Position numbers and translations under genes: made by a program. The notes beneath the pieces were generated by a model, which was given only the letters and a program-made list of their open reading frames with translations, was not told where the DNA came from and did not search any database. Positions 29,283-38,400 of a stretch of 64,000 nt of DNA are shown here, piece by piece (within the stretch, counting starts at the first letter, position 1; the number at the start of each line of letters is the position of its first letter). Origin of the DNA: Dyella jiangningensis. Its GTDB lineage: Bacteria; Pseudomonadota; Gammaproteobacteria; Xanthomonadales; Rhodanobacteraceae. The DNA is taken from positions 2,716,772 to 2,780,771 of the forward strand of contig CP007444.1 in the NCBI GenBank assembly GCA_000632805.1, in the 5' to 3' direction.

Positions 29283-29298
29283 GGAACCAATTGGTTCC
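29283..29298. promoter_or_regulatory. TetR operator before the MFS gene
   Basis: Perfect 16-bp palindrome GGAACCAATTGGTTCC in the 50-bp gap between tetR and the MFS gene; it matches the operator at 28607. Confidence 0.8.
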
Positions 29299-29315
29299 TT
29301 TTGTGAGAACTATCC

Positions 29316-30816
29316 ATGTCACGAAATGATCCCCTCTCGCCCGACCCGCGCCGCTGGGCCATGTTTTCGGTCTTGCTCGTCGGCGCGTTCCTGCCGCCGC
29401 TGGACTTCTTCATCATCAATGTCGCGCTGCCTTCGATCCGCGCGGGGCTGGGCGCCTCGTCATCTGCCGAGCAACTGGTCATTTCGTCATATGCCGGCCT
29501 GTACGCGGTGACGCTGATCACCGGTGGGCGGCTGGGCGATCTGTTCGGCCGCGGCCGCATGTTCTTTCTCGGCTTGATCGGATTTGCGACGGCCTCGCTG
29601 CTGTGCGGCCTCGCGAGCTCGCCGTGGACGCTCATCGTCGGGCGCGCGCTGCAGGGTGTGACCGCCGCGATCATGGCGCCGCAGGCGCTCGCTTCGATCC
29701 AGGCGATTTTTCCCGAAGCGGAAAAGCCGCTCGCACTCAGCTTGTATGGCGCGGTGTTCGGCCTCGCCGCCGTGGTCGGGCAGGCGTTGGGCGGAATCCT
29801 GATCTCGCTGAATCTGTTGAACCTGGGTTGGCGCGCGATCTTCCTCGTCAACCTGCCGGTGGCGATCCTGGTCGTGCTGTTTGGCGTTCCGCTGTTGAGG
29901 GAAACGCGGGCGCAGCATGCGCGCAAGCTGGACCTCGGCGGCACCGCGCTGTCGATGCTGACGCTGGGCGCGCTGATCGTGCCGCTGATCGAGGGGCGCG
30001 AAGCAGGCTGGCCCGCATGGGCATGGGCGTCGCTGATCGCGGTACCGGTCCTCGCCGGGTTCTTCTGGCGCTACGAGCGCAGGCTGGGCAACCGCGGTGG
30101 CGCACCGCTGCTCGATCCGGCGGCGCTGCGCGCGCCGGGGCTGGGACGGGCGCTATTGATCGCGCTGCTGCTGTACGCGATCGGCGCGTTCTTCCTGCTG
30201 TTCTCGGTGTATCTGCAGAATGCATTGCACGTCGACGCGCTGAGCGCGGGCCTTGTGTTCCTGCCGTTCGGCCTGGGGTTCCTGCTCGGCCCGTTGTCGA
30301 CACCGTTCTGCACACGCCTCATCGGCGCTTACGTCAATCCGTTCGGCATGGGGCTGGAGGTCGTCGGGCTCGTCGGCCTCGCGTGGTTGATCGATGCCAC
30401 GCCGATCGGGATGCAGCTCGCATCCATGCCGCTCGCCGCCGCGCTGTTCGTCATCGGTTTCGGACAGGGGGCTCGCGCTGCCCACGCTGATGCGCATGGT
30501 GACCGGACGCGTTGCACCGGCGCTTTCCGGCATGATCGCCGGCATTGCCAGCTCGACGCTGCAGGTCAGCACGTCACTCAGCGTCGCGATCATCGGCGGA
30601 ATTTTCTATACGGTCCTCGGCACGCATCAGGATCCGGCCGCCATTGCGCACGCGTTCATCGTCGCGCTTCTCTCGATTTCGTTGTTCCTCGCCGCCGGCG
30701 CCGCGCTGGGCATCTCGCTCGCACGTGCACACGCCGCGCCGACCTCGGTGCGCGTGGCCGCCCGGCCGAGCTTCGGCCATGAACGCGATCGGCCGCAGTC
30801 ACCCGTCTCGAGGTGA
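29316..30816 (+). pseudogene. MFS drug transporter (DHA2-like), frameshifted
   Basis: The frame opens MSRNDPLSPDPRRWAMFSVL with 11-12 membrane helices: RWAMFSVLLVGAFLPPLDFFIINVALPSI in TM1 (split here for length), motif A GGRLGDLFGRGRMFF, and motif C-like GLAAVVGQALGGIL. At 30467-30471 a run of five G shifts the frame after IGFGQG. The expected continuation LALPTLMRMVTGRVAPALSG is in the next frame and runs to the stop at 30816 with the last helices. One extra G would explain it, so this is a pseudogene, a slippage site or a read error. The family exports drugs by proton antiport. It is controlled by the upstream TetR. Confidence 0.8.
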
Positions 30817-31168
30817 TCGTTCTTTCGTAAGCAGTCGATACATCACGCGCTTCCGTCAAAGGGCAGAACGCCAGTGCGCAGGCGTCCGCGTGAAGACCTG
30901 CGCACTGACACTAATGACGGAGACAAAGGCCTTGAGAGCCGTCTGATAGTTGGCGAAAACGCGATGGCCGATGCGACAATGAGTATTCGCTGAGGAGCTC
31001 AAGCGCACTGGCGAGTTCGAAACCAAGGCGCGAACATCGGATGTTTGGGTCGAAATATTCGTAGCCGACCGGCGCAACTCCCGCTCTCACTACCAGCGAT
31101 CTGGAAGTAGTGACATGGTCAGGGAGAACGGGCGAAATACCCATGTCGAATCGAAAACATACCCTGCG
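30817..31168. other. Gap with a strong hairpin
   Basis: An 11-bp perfect inverted repeat CAGTGCGCAGG (30872-30882) and CCTGCGCACTG (30897-30907) lies between the MFS gene and the convergent tetR. There is no T run after it. No gene was seen. Confidence 0.5.
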
Positions 31169-31765
31169 TCACCTCTTTCTGGCGGCCTTGGACGCAGGTG
31201 ACAAGGCCAACCTCTTGAAACCGTTCGCAACGATGTCGGCAAAGACCCTGGGATCACCATACGCCCGTGCCGTCAGCATGGCGCCATACACCATGGCCAT
31301 GAACGATTCCGCCTCCTGCCGGGCCGAGCCCTTTAGCTCAAAGCGGCCCATCTGCGCACCACGCGTAAGAACGATTTCAAGCCAGTTGGACAAATCCCCG
31401 AAGTGCGACCGTACCGCGTCGGCAAGATCGTCAGGCAACGTGTGCAATTCACTGGCGAGCATGCCGGCGACACAAAAGGGTGCCGAGGCATCGGCAATGC
31501 ATTTCTCCCAGTAGCCGGTGTACATGCGCAGCTGCGCCTCGGGGTCAAAGTTGCCTGCGGTCAATGCGGCTATCTGCTCAACGATCAGCGCTCGCGATTG
31601 CTCGACCACCGCGCGCGCGAGATCGGACTTGGCTGGAAAGTGGTGATGGATGCTTGCCTTGCGTACCTGCACCTCATCAGCGACATCCGCGTAGCTGAAC
31701 CCGTTGTACCCACGCATTTGGATAAGCCGCCGGGCCGAGTCGATGAGCTTCTGTTGTGTCGTCAT
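31169..31765 (-). CDS. TetR/AcrR-family regulator
   Basis: A 198-residue protein. The HTH covers about residues 4-50: QQKLIDSARRLIQMRGYNGF, SYADVADEVQVRKASIHHHF, then PAKSDLARAVVEQ. The C-terminal part (CIADASAPFCVAGMLASELHTLPDDL) matches the AcuR/YxaF-like TetR_C domain. It is divergent from the DUF308-type membrane protein at 31895. The 130-bp gap between them carries two sites with ACTAG cores (31776 and 31862), so it probably represses itself and that gene. Ligand is unknown. Confidence 0.88.
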   Translation of the reverse strand: MTTQQKLIDSARRLIQMRGYNGFSYADVADEVQVRKASIHHHFPAKSDLARAVVEQSRALIVEQIAALTAGNFDPEAQLRMYTGYWEKCIADASAPFCVAGMLASELHTLPDDLADAVRSHFGDLSNWLEIVLTRGAQMGRFELKGSARQEAESFMAMVYGAMLTARAYGDPRVFADIVANGFKRLALSPASKAARKR

Positions 31766-31775
31766 GGAATCATCT

Positions 31776-31880
31776 TACCACTAGGTAGGCAAGCAACTGA
31801 TTTGACGGACAATCACTTTTTTTGCCACCATGAAGTAACCAGAGCGGTCTGGACGGCGAAATACCTACCTACTAGTCGGT
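31776..31880. promoter_or_regulatory. Two ACTAG-centred sites in the divergent control region
   Basis: Site 1 is TACCACTAGGTAGG (31776-31789). Site 2 is TACCTACCTACTAGTCGGT (31862-31880), whose other strand reads CCGACTAGTAGGTAGG. Both contain ACTAG next to GTAGG and are partly palindromic, as TetR operators often are. Confidence 0.55.
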
Positions 31881-31894
31881 TATTTCGTCATCAC

Positions 31895-32458
31895 ATGGAC
31901 CCGCTCATGAACTCACTTCGCAACTTCTATTTCCTTCGTGCAGGCGTCGCTTTCGCTTGGGCTGCCCTCGCCGTGCTCTTGGGATCTGCGCCCGTGGCCG
32001 TCGTGGGCACGCTGCTGGTGCTCTATCCCGCATGGGACGCCGCCGCCAACGTGATCGATGCGAGACGAAGCGGGGGACTGCAGGCGAACTCGGGGCAGAA
32101 GTTCAACGCGCTCACCAGCATCATCACGGCGGTGTGCATGGCTGCGGCCTTTGCGATACGCGGCAATGCAGGAGCCGTGCTGGTCTTCGGTGTATGGGCG
32201 CTCCTGGCGGGGCTGTTTCAACTTGCTGTGGGCATTGGCCGCCGAAAGCTGGGCGGGCAGGCTTTCATGATCATCAGCGGCGCGCAATCAGCGCTGGCCG
32301 GAATCATCTTCGTCAAGCAATCCTTCGGTATCGCGCCGGGCATCGCACAGCTTGCACCCTACGCTGCGTTCGGCTGCCTGTATTTCCTGCTGTCTGCGCT
32401 GTGGCTGACTTTCAGGAAAGGTCACCTTCCTTCGCTGCGCGATCGCCAAACTCCATGA
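31895..32458 (+). CDS. DUF308/HdeD-like membrane protein
   Basis: A 187-residue protein (MDPLMNSLRNFYFLRAGVAF...) with six short membrane helices in three pairs (VAFAWAALAVLLG, VVGTLLVLYPAWDAAANVID, ITAVCMAAAFAI, VLVFGVWALLAGLFQLAVGI, IISGAQSALAGIIFV, YAAFGCLYFLLSALWL). The LLAGLFQLAVGI-type pattern is that of the DUF308/HdeD group (acid-stress and unknown roles). It starts at 31895 or at the in-frame ATG 31907; no strong ribosome site decides. It is divergent from the TetR regulator and probably controlled by it. Confidence 0.7.
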   Translation: MDPLMNSLRNFYFLRAGVAFAWAALAVLLGSAPVAVVGTLLVLYPAWDAAANVIDARRSGGLQANSGQKFNALTSIITAVCMAAAFAIRGNAGAVLVFGVWALLAGLFQLAVGIGRRKLGGQAFMIISGAQSALAGIIFVKQSFGIAPGIAQLAPYAAFGCLYFLLSALWLTFRKGHLPSLRDRQTP

Positions 32459-32841
32459 ACTGGTTGTCGCCGCAGGTGCCACGCCTCTAATGGCGGGGTT
32501 TCCGTCCGCTTCGGGTTGCGGATTGAGTCGGTCGTCGCAACGGCTGGCTCAATCCGCAGTGGAAGGCGGACACCTACTTTTGTCGACGTTGCGCCCGAAT
32601 CCGTCCAGCTCGATCCCGTAGCCAACCGGTGCCCCGCCCGGGGCATCTAAAAATGCTGCACCAATGACAGGAGGATATTCGAAGCATCAGTTCGAGGTGC
32701 CAGCAGTCACCCGATACAACCGATTTCGGGCTCATCGCCATCTCACGTCGAGATCGCCCCATTCAACACCGATGAATTTCGGCCTCCAAACCCGTCCTAT
32801 GGACGAGACCCAAAAATGCCCAGTGGGCAAGTGGAGGCGTT
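32459..32841. other. Gap with an imperfect inverted repeat
   Basis: Inverted repeat at 32504-32571: GTCCGCTTC..GCGGATTGAG faces CTCAATCCGC..GGAAGGCGGAC (inner 10 bp perfect). A related GTCCGCTTTGGGTTGC lies at 21047. The right part carries the start region of the SDR gene. No gene was seen. Confidence 0.5.
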
Positions 32842-33588
32842 ATGTCCGGTTTGGCAGGAAAAAACGTGGTGGTGATTGGCGGCAGCCGTGGCGTGGGCCG
32901 GGAGATCGTGGAAACAGTCGCGCGTGAGGGCGGGCATGTACTCGCCGTGGCGCGCCAGGAGGAACCGCTGAGGCAGTTGACCCAGGATTGCCCGGGCGTA
33001 GAGACGCTATCGCTCGATGCAACGCACGAGGACGCACCGCCGAAAGTCTTTGACCGGCTTCTGCCCGATATCCTGGTTATCTGTGGCGGTGCCTTTCCGC
33101 CTGCGGCACCCCTGCACGAACTGTCGTGGCGTGAATTCGCGGCGAATTGGGAATCGGACGTCAAGATCGCGTTTCACTTCTGCAAGGCGGCTCTTTTGCT
33201 GCCGTTGCCTCCGGGCGCATCGATCGTGCTGGTTTCGAGCGGTGCCGCCGTCGGTGGTTCGCCGATTTCCGGTGGATACGCGGGCGCCAAGCGCACGCAG
33301 ATGTTCATGGCGAGCTACGCGCAGAAGGAGTCCGACCGGCTCACACTGGGCCTGCGCTTTGTTGCACTCGCGCCTCGCATCATGCCGGACACGGCACTTG
33401 GCCAATATGCAGTTGCTGGCTATTCACGCTATCTGGGCATTCCGGCCGAGGATTTCATCGGCAGCATGGGAACGCCGCCTTCGTGCGCCGATGCGGCCGC
33501 AGCTGCGATCGAACTGGCTGTTCACCCCGGCGTGGTCCGAGGCAAGGCGTTTCTGCTTTCGGGTGCTGGCCTTGAAGCCCTGCCCTGA
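32842..33588 (+). CDS. SDR-family oxidoreductase
   Basis: A 248-residue protein starting MSGLAGKNVVVIGGSRGVGR (cofactor motif GGSRGVG). A serine in VLVSSGAAVGG and the active-site YAGAKR (Tyr-x3-Lys) are present; NNAG is replaced by CGGA. The GGAGGCGTT ribosome site is strong. It lies 73 bp ahead of an ECF sigma factor gene on the same strand, a likely operon. Substrate is unknown; short of the classic NAG motif, it is a divergent SDR. Confidence 0.85.
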   Translation: MSGLAGKNVVVIGGSRGVGREIVETVAREGGHVLAVARQEEPLRQLTQDCPGVETLSLDATHEDAPPKVFDRLLPDILVICGGAFPPAAPLHELSWREFAANWESDVKIAFHFCKAALLLPLPPGASIVLVSSGAAVGGSPISGGYAGAKRTQMFMASYAQKESDRLTLGLRFVALAPRIMPDTALGQYAVAGYSRYLGIPAEDFIGSMGTPPSCADAAAAAIELAVHPGVVRGKAFLLSGAGLEALP

Positions 33589-33661
33589 CGGCGATCATCA
33601 TGCAGATGCTCCTTACGGAATCCATGTCGATGCCCTTCAAGTATCCAGCGGGAAGCTCGGC

Positions 33662-34672
33662 ATGACGCACGCGAATCAGACCTTCGAGCAACTTGCCGAG
33701 CCGTTCCGGCGTGAACTCCGACTGCATTGCTATCGCATGCTGGGCTCCCTGCACGAAGCGGAAGACCTCGTGCAGGAAACTTATTTGCGAGCCTGGCGCA
33801 ACTTCGCCAGCTTCGAGGGACGTGCACCGCTGAAGGCATGGCTCTACAAGATTGCCACCCACGCCTGTCTTGACGCCATCTCCAGCCGCAAGCACGCACC
33901 ACGCCTGCTGCCCGACCAGCGGGCGCCGGCCACCGACCAGATGCCCGATGGCAAGCCCGCCGCCGAAGCATCCTGGGTCGAGCCTTATCCCGACGTCTAC
34001 CTGGAAGGCATTCCCGATGATGCACCAGGCCCCGACGCACGCTACTCGTCGCGTGAAGCGGTACAGCTCGTTTTTGTCGCGGTGATCCAGCAACTGCCGC
34101 CACGGCAGCGCGCCACCCTGCTGTTGTGCGACGTGCTTGGCTGGTCAACGCTGGAAGCAGCCTCGCTGCTTGGCGGCACCACCGCGTCGGTCAACAGTGC
34201 ACGACAAAGGGCACGCGAGACGCTTGCCCGGCGCTACCCAGATGGGCGTCCGCCTGTCGTCGCGACATCCAATCCAGAGCAGCAAGCTCTGCTGGCACGC
34301 TATGTACGCACGTGGGAAGAAAGGGATTTGGATGGCTTTGTCGCCCTGCTCACCGAGGAGGCTGTCTACACCATGCCACCGCTGCCCCAATGGTACGCAG
34401 GAAGGAACAGCATACGTCAATTCTTCGACTGGGCATGGAAGAACTATCTTGGTTTTCGCCTCGTTCCAACAGCGGCGAATCGCCAACCGACGTTTGCACT
34501 CTACACGCGCAGGTCAACCGATGTCGCGTGGGACGCCCACTCTCTCCACCTGCTCACGCTCGAGCAGAATGCGATTTCATCGCTCACCTTGTTCGTAAAG
34601 CCCGCCGCCCCCGACGTGTTCAAAGCTTTTGGACTTCCGCTCGTCCTTACAGACACCAAAACCATCGTTTAG
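33662..34672 (+). CDS. ECF-type sigma-70 factor with C-terminal SnoaL-like domain
   Basis: A 336-residue protein starting MTHANQTFEQLAEPFRRELR. Region 2 is seen in LHCYRMLGSLHEAEDLVQETYLRAWRNFASF and WLYKIATHACLD. Region 4 is PPRQRATLLLCDVLGWSTLEAASLLGGTTASVNSARQRARETL. After ~200 residues comes an extra domain like SnoaL/NTF2 (LARYVRTWEERDLDGFVALL, ..YTMPPLPQWYAGRNSIRQFF). This matches the TIGR02960 (SigX5) ECF group, in which the tail replaces a separate anti-sigma factor. The domain may sense a small ligand. The upstream SDR gene is a likely partner or target. GGGAAG lies 8 nt before the start. Confidence 0.9.
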   Translation: MTHANQTFEQLAEPFRRELRLHCYRMLGSLHEAEDLVQETYLRAWRNFASFEGRAPLKAWLYKIATHACLDAISSRKHAPRLLPDQRAPATDQMPDGKPAAEASWVEPYPDVYLEGIPDDAPGPDARYSSREAVQLVFVAVIQQLPPRQRATLLLCDVLGWSTLEAASLLGGTTASVNSARQRARETLARRYPDGRPPVVATSNPEQQALLARYVRTWEERDLDGFVALLTEEAVYTMPPLPQWYAGRNSIRQFFDWAWKNYLGFRLVPTAANRQPTFALYTRRSTDVAWDAHSLHLLTLEQNAISSLTLFVKPAAPDVFKAFGLPLVLTDTKTIV

Positions 34673-35443
34673 ACGCTGGATGCGTAGCAAGACCGCTCGC
34701 ATCGACGCTGCGATCGGTCCACATCCCCTGGATCGTAAGGCCCGGTATTTGGCCCGAATCGCAAGCGGACCCTGCGCTTACGGCTTGATCGATTCGCACA
34801 CGTCTGAAACTCGACCTCCACTGCTCGGGTTGTCGGCCTGGCCCGGCTGCCGGCCGATCCCCAGTGCCGACAAAATCGTTGGGGGCATGCTCCTGTGACG
34901 TCCGCGTTGACGAGCAGTTCGTACACGCAATGATTCGCACGTTCAGCGTTGTGCACATAGGTCGGTGCCATCGACGCCACGATGTTCCAAACATTCCATG
35001 CATGCATGCGAACAAAAAGAGTGACTGCGTTCGTTTGGGGTTTCCAAGACACAAAGATGCAGCCGTGTATATCCCCAAAATGGCGTATCTGTGCGCGTCC
35101 ATAACTGTCCGTCACGCACAGGTCGTCGTCTCGGCGGCACAGTAGAATCCCGGCCGACCTTCAGGAGTTGGGGGACTCATGTCGCGAGCGAATAGTCGCT
35201 CACAGCTGATGGATCAGTTTGGCGCAGCGCAGGGAAATGCCGCCTGAGCCTGGCTCGGAATCCTTCGAGTTCAAATCGAAATCCGTTCGCCGTTCAAACC
35301 TTAGCCGCATCGAAGTCGCCGGCGCATGGCTACCGCCCTCGCTGTCGCCTGCACTTCGGAGCAATCACCAACTCGCTCGTTGATTGAATGTGGCCTGGCA
35401 AGGATTCGCCGCCGGGCATCCGCCCACCGAACAGGGGACAACC
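34673..35443. other. Long gap ahead of the autotransporter
   Basis: No convincing gene was seen. A 22-codon frame with GGAG-type site sits at 35179-35247 (MSRANSRSQLMDQFGAAQG); it may be a chance frame. The autotransporter promoter must be near the right end. Confidence 0.5.
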
Positions 35444-38400
35444 ATGAATTGCACTTACCGGCTCGTCTGGAACCGCGCGCTGCGCGTGCTTCAAGTGGCA
35501 TCCGAACTTGTGCCTGGACATTCCACCGGCCATTCGGGTATCAGCACGGCGCCACGTGTCATTCGCCGCCGCTTGATCGCGATAACGTGCCTGGCAGCCT
35601 GCGCGGGCACGATCGATTCCGCGATGGCGGCGTGCTCTCCGATCAACCCGACCAACGGTGCGACCGTGACTTGCTCAGGCGCTGCGAATCCCCTTGCGCC
35701 CTCCTACGCGGCCAGCGCGGACAACCTCACTGTCAACGTAAACCCCGGCGGCTCCCTCGGGGTGTTGTTGGGCCTAGGCGGCACTACCATGTCGCTCACC
35801 GGCAACGGCACCACGCTCAGCAATTCCGGCACCATCGACCCCTCCCTGCTTGGCCTGCTCAGCCTGTTGTCCTCCGGCACGGTGATCGGCAACCCCAATC
35901 TCGGCGCCTCAATTCCCGGCAGCACGGTCACGGTCAGCAACCAGGGCACGATGAACGGTACCACTGGCCTGCTCGGCCTGAATCTCCCCGACCTGACCGG
36001 CATGGCGCTTTCCGTACGCAATGGCGGCGGTGGTACGACCACCATCAGCAACTCGGGCAGCATCGGCTCCACTGCCCTGCTCGGCGTTTCGGTACTGGGA
36101 TCGGATGCGCCGGTGGTCGCCGCGTACGGCGGCAGCCAGATCAACTTCACCAACACCGGCTTCATCACAGGCCGTACTGCGTTCGAGTCGTCCGCTGCGG
36201 GCAACACATTCATCAACGCCGGCATCATCAGCGGCAGCGTGTCGATGGGGACCAACAGCACCAATACATTCACGGCGGTGACCGGCTCGGACGTCGACAC
36301 CGGCGGCAGTCTTGGCTTGAACCTGCTTGGTGTGCTCGGCATCAACCTGAGCTTCGCCCCCACCGGACAGGTCGACGGCGGCGCGGGTGGCAACAACACG
36401 CTGGTATTGCAGAACGTGGTGACTGGCACCGGGTCGGGCGCTACTGGCACGGGCAATGCCTCGTCCGCGACCTACATCGACTTCCAGCATCTGATCGTGA
36501 ACAGCGGAACCTGGAGCCTCTCCGGCGCACTGGTCAGTAACGACGCCGTTTTGAATGGTGGTGTGGCGCAGTTCGATAGCGACGCCAACTTCGGTAGTGC
36601 TCCCAGCATCACCTCCAATGGCGGCGGCGTTGCCGCCAGTACCGGCGGTTTGACCCTGAGCAAGGCGATCCTGCTCAACGCAGGCGGACTGACCGCCACC
36701 GGCAGCAACAACTTCACCCTGTCCGGTCTGCTGTCCGGCAGTGGCGCGCTGACCAAGAGCGGCACCGGCACCGTGGCGCTGACCTCCGCCGAAAACTACA
36801 CCGGCGGCACCCTCATTAATGGCGGCACCCTCGCGCTCAGCGGAAGCGGCGCGCTGGTGCCCACCGGATCAGTCAACCTGCAGAATGCCGGCTCCACGTT
36901 CGACATATCAGGCGCCAGCGGCAACCGCACCATCGGCATGCTGACCGGCGACACCAGCACTTCGATCGCGCTGGGCGCGCACACGCTCATCTTCGGCGAC
37001 AGCGCCAATACCATGTTCGGCGGCACCATCAGTGGCAGCGGCGGCATCGTCAAGCAAGGCAGCGGTGTGGCCACGTTGAGCGGCCCCAACATCTATACCG
37101 GCGTGACGACGGTCAATGCAGGTACGCTGGCCATCGGTGCGGGCGGCAGTCTCGCGGCTTCTGGCGCGCTCGCACTCAACAGCGCGAGCAGCATCTTCGA
37201 CCTCAGTGGCGCCAGCACCAGCCAAACCGTGGGTGCGCTGTCCGGCGTCGCCGGCAGTCAGGTCGTGCTGGCCGCTACGCCATTCACACTCACTCTCGGT
37301 GGTGCCACCAACACCACATTCGCCGGGGCCATCAGCGGCGGCGGCGGCATCGTTAAACAAGGCCCCGGCACACTCACCCTGAGCGGCAACAACACTTATA
37401 CCGGCGGCACCACCGTCAGCGCCGGCACGCTCGCCCTCGGCAGCGGCGGTTCGCTCGCGGCAACAGGCAACGTCGCGCTGACTGGTGCGGGCAGTACGTT
37501 CGATCTATCGGCTGCCGGCGCGCAAAGCATCGGGGCGCTGTCCGGTGTCGCCGGAAGTTCGGTGTTCCTCGGCGCCAATGCACTGACCGTGGCGCCTTCC
37601 GGCAGCAGCAGCTTCGGCGGCACCATCGGTGGTAGCGCCGGCGTAGTGATCAACGGTACGGGTACCGAGACACTGACCGGCGCCAACACTTATACCGGCG
37701 GCACCAGCATCCAGTCCGGCACGCTCGCGCTGGGACTGGGCGGTGCGCTCGCGGGCGGCGGCGCAATGACGCTGGCCAGTGGCGGCACCTTCGATATCTC
37801 CGGCGGTGGCAACCAGACCATCGGCGTGCTCGCTGGCGCCGGTGGCACGATCAAGCTCGGCGCCAACATGCTCCATGTGAGCGGGAGCGGTGGCGGCAGT
37901 TTCGATGGCGTGGTCCAGGGCACCGGCGGCGTAACCAACACCGCCAACGCACTCGTGCTCAACGGCGTAAACACGTATGCCGGCCTGACGACGGTGCAAA
38001 CCGGCAGCCTTACCGTCGGCGATGCAACGCACGCCAGCGCCAGCGTGGCTGGCGATGTCACCGTGGCGAGCGGCGCTTCACTGGGTGGTTTCGGCACCGT
38101 CGGCGGCAACGTCACCGTGCAGAGCGGCGGCCATCTTGCGCCCGGGAACCCCACCGGTACGCTTACCGTCAGCTCCGATCTCACGCTCGATCAAGGCAGC
38201 GCGCTCGATTTCTCATTCGGCGCACCGGGCCCGAACTTCACCACCTTCGGCACCGGCCACAACGTGGCGGTGGCAGGCAACCTCGCCATCAACGGCGCCG
38301 CGCTCAACCCGATCAATGCCGGCGGCTTCGGCCCCGGCCTGTACAACCTGTTTACCTACGGCGGCACACTCACCGAAACCAACGGCGGCATCGTGCCGCC

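Noticed and set aside
35179..35247. A 22-codon frame with a ribosome-like site (MSRANSRSQLMDQFGAAQG)
   Set aside because: Too short to judge and without neighbours to support it; mentioned only within the gap note.
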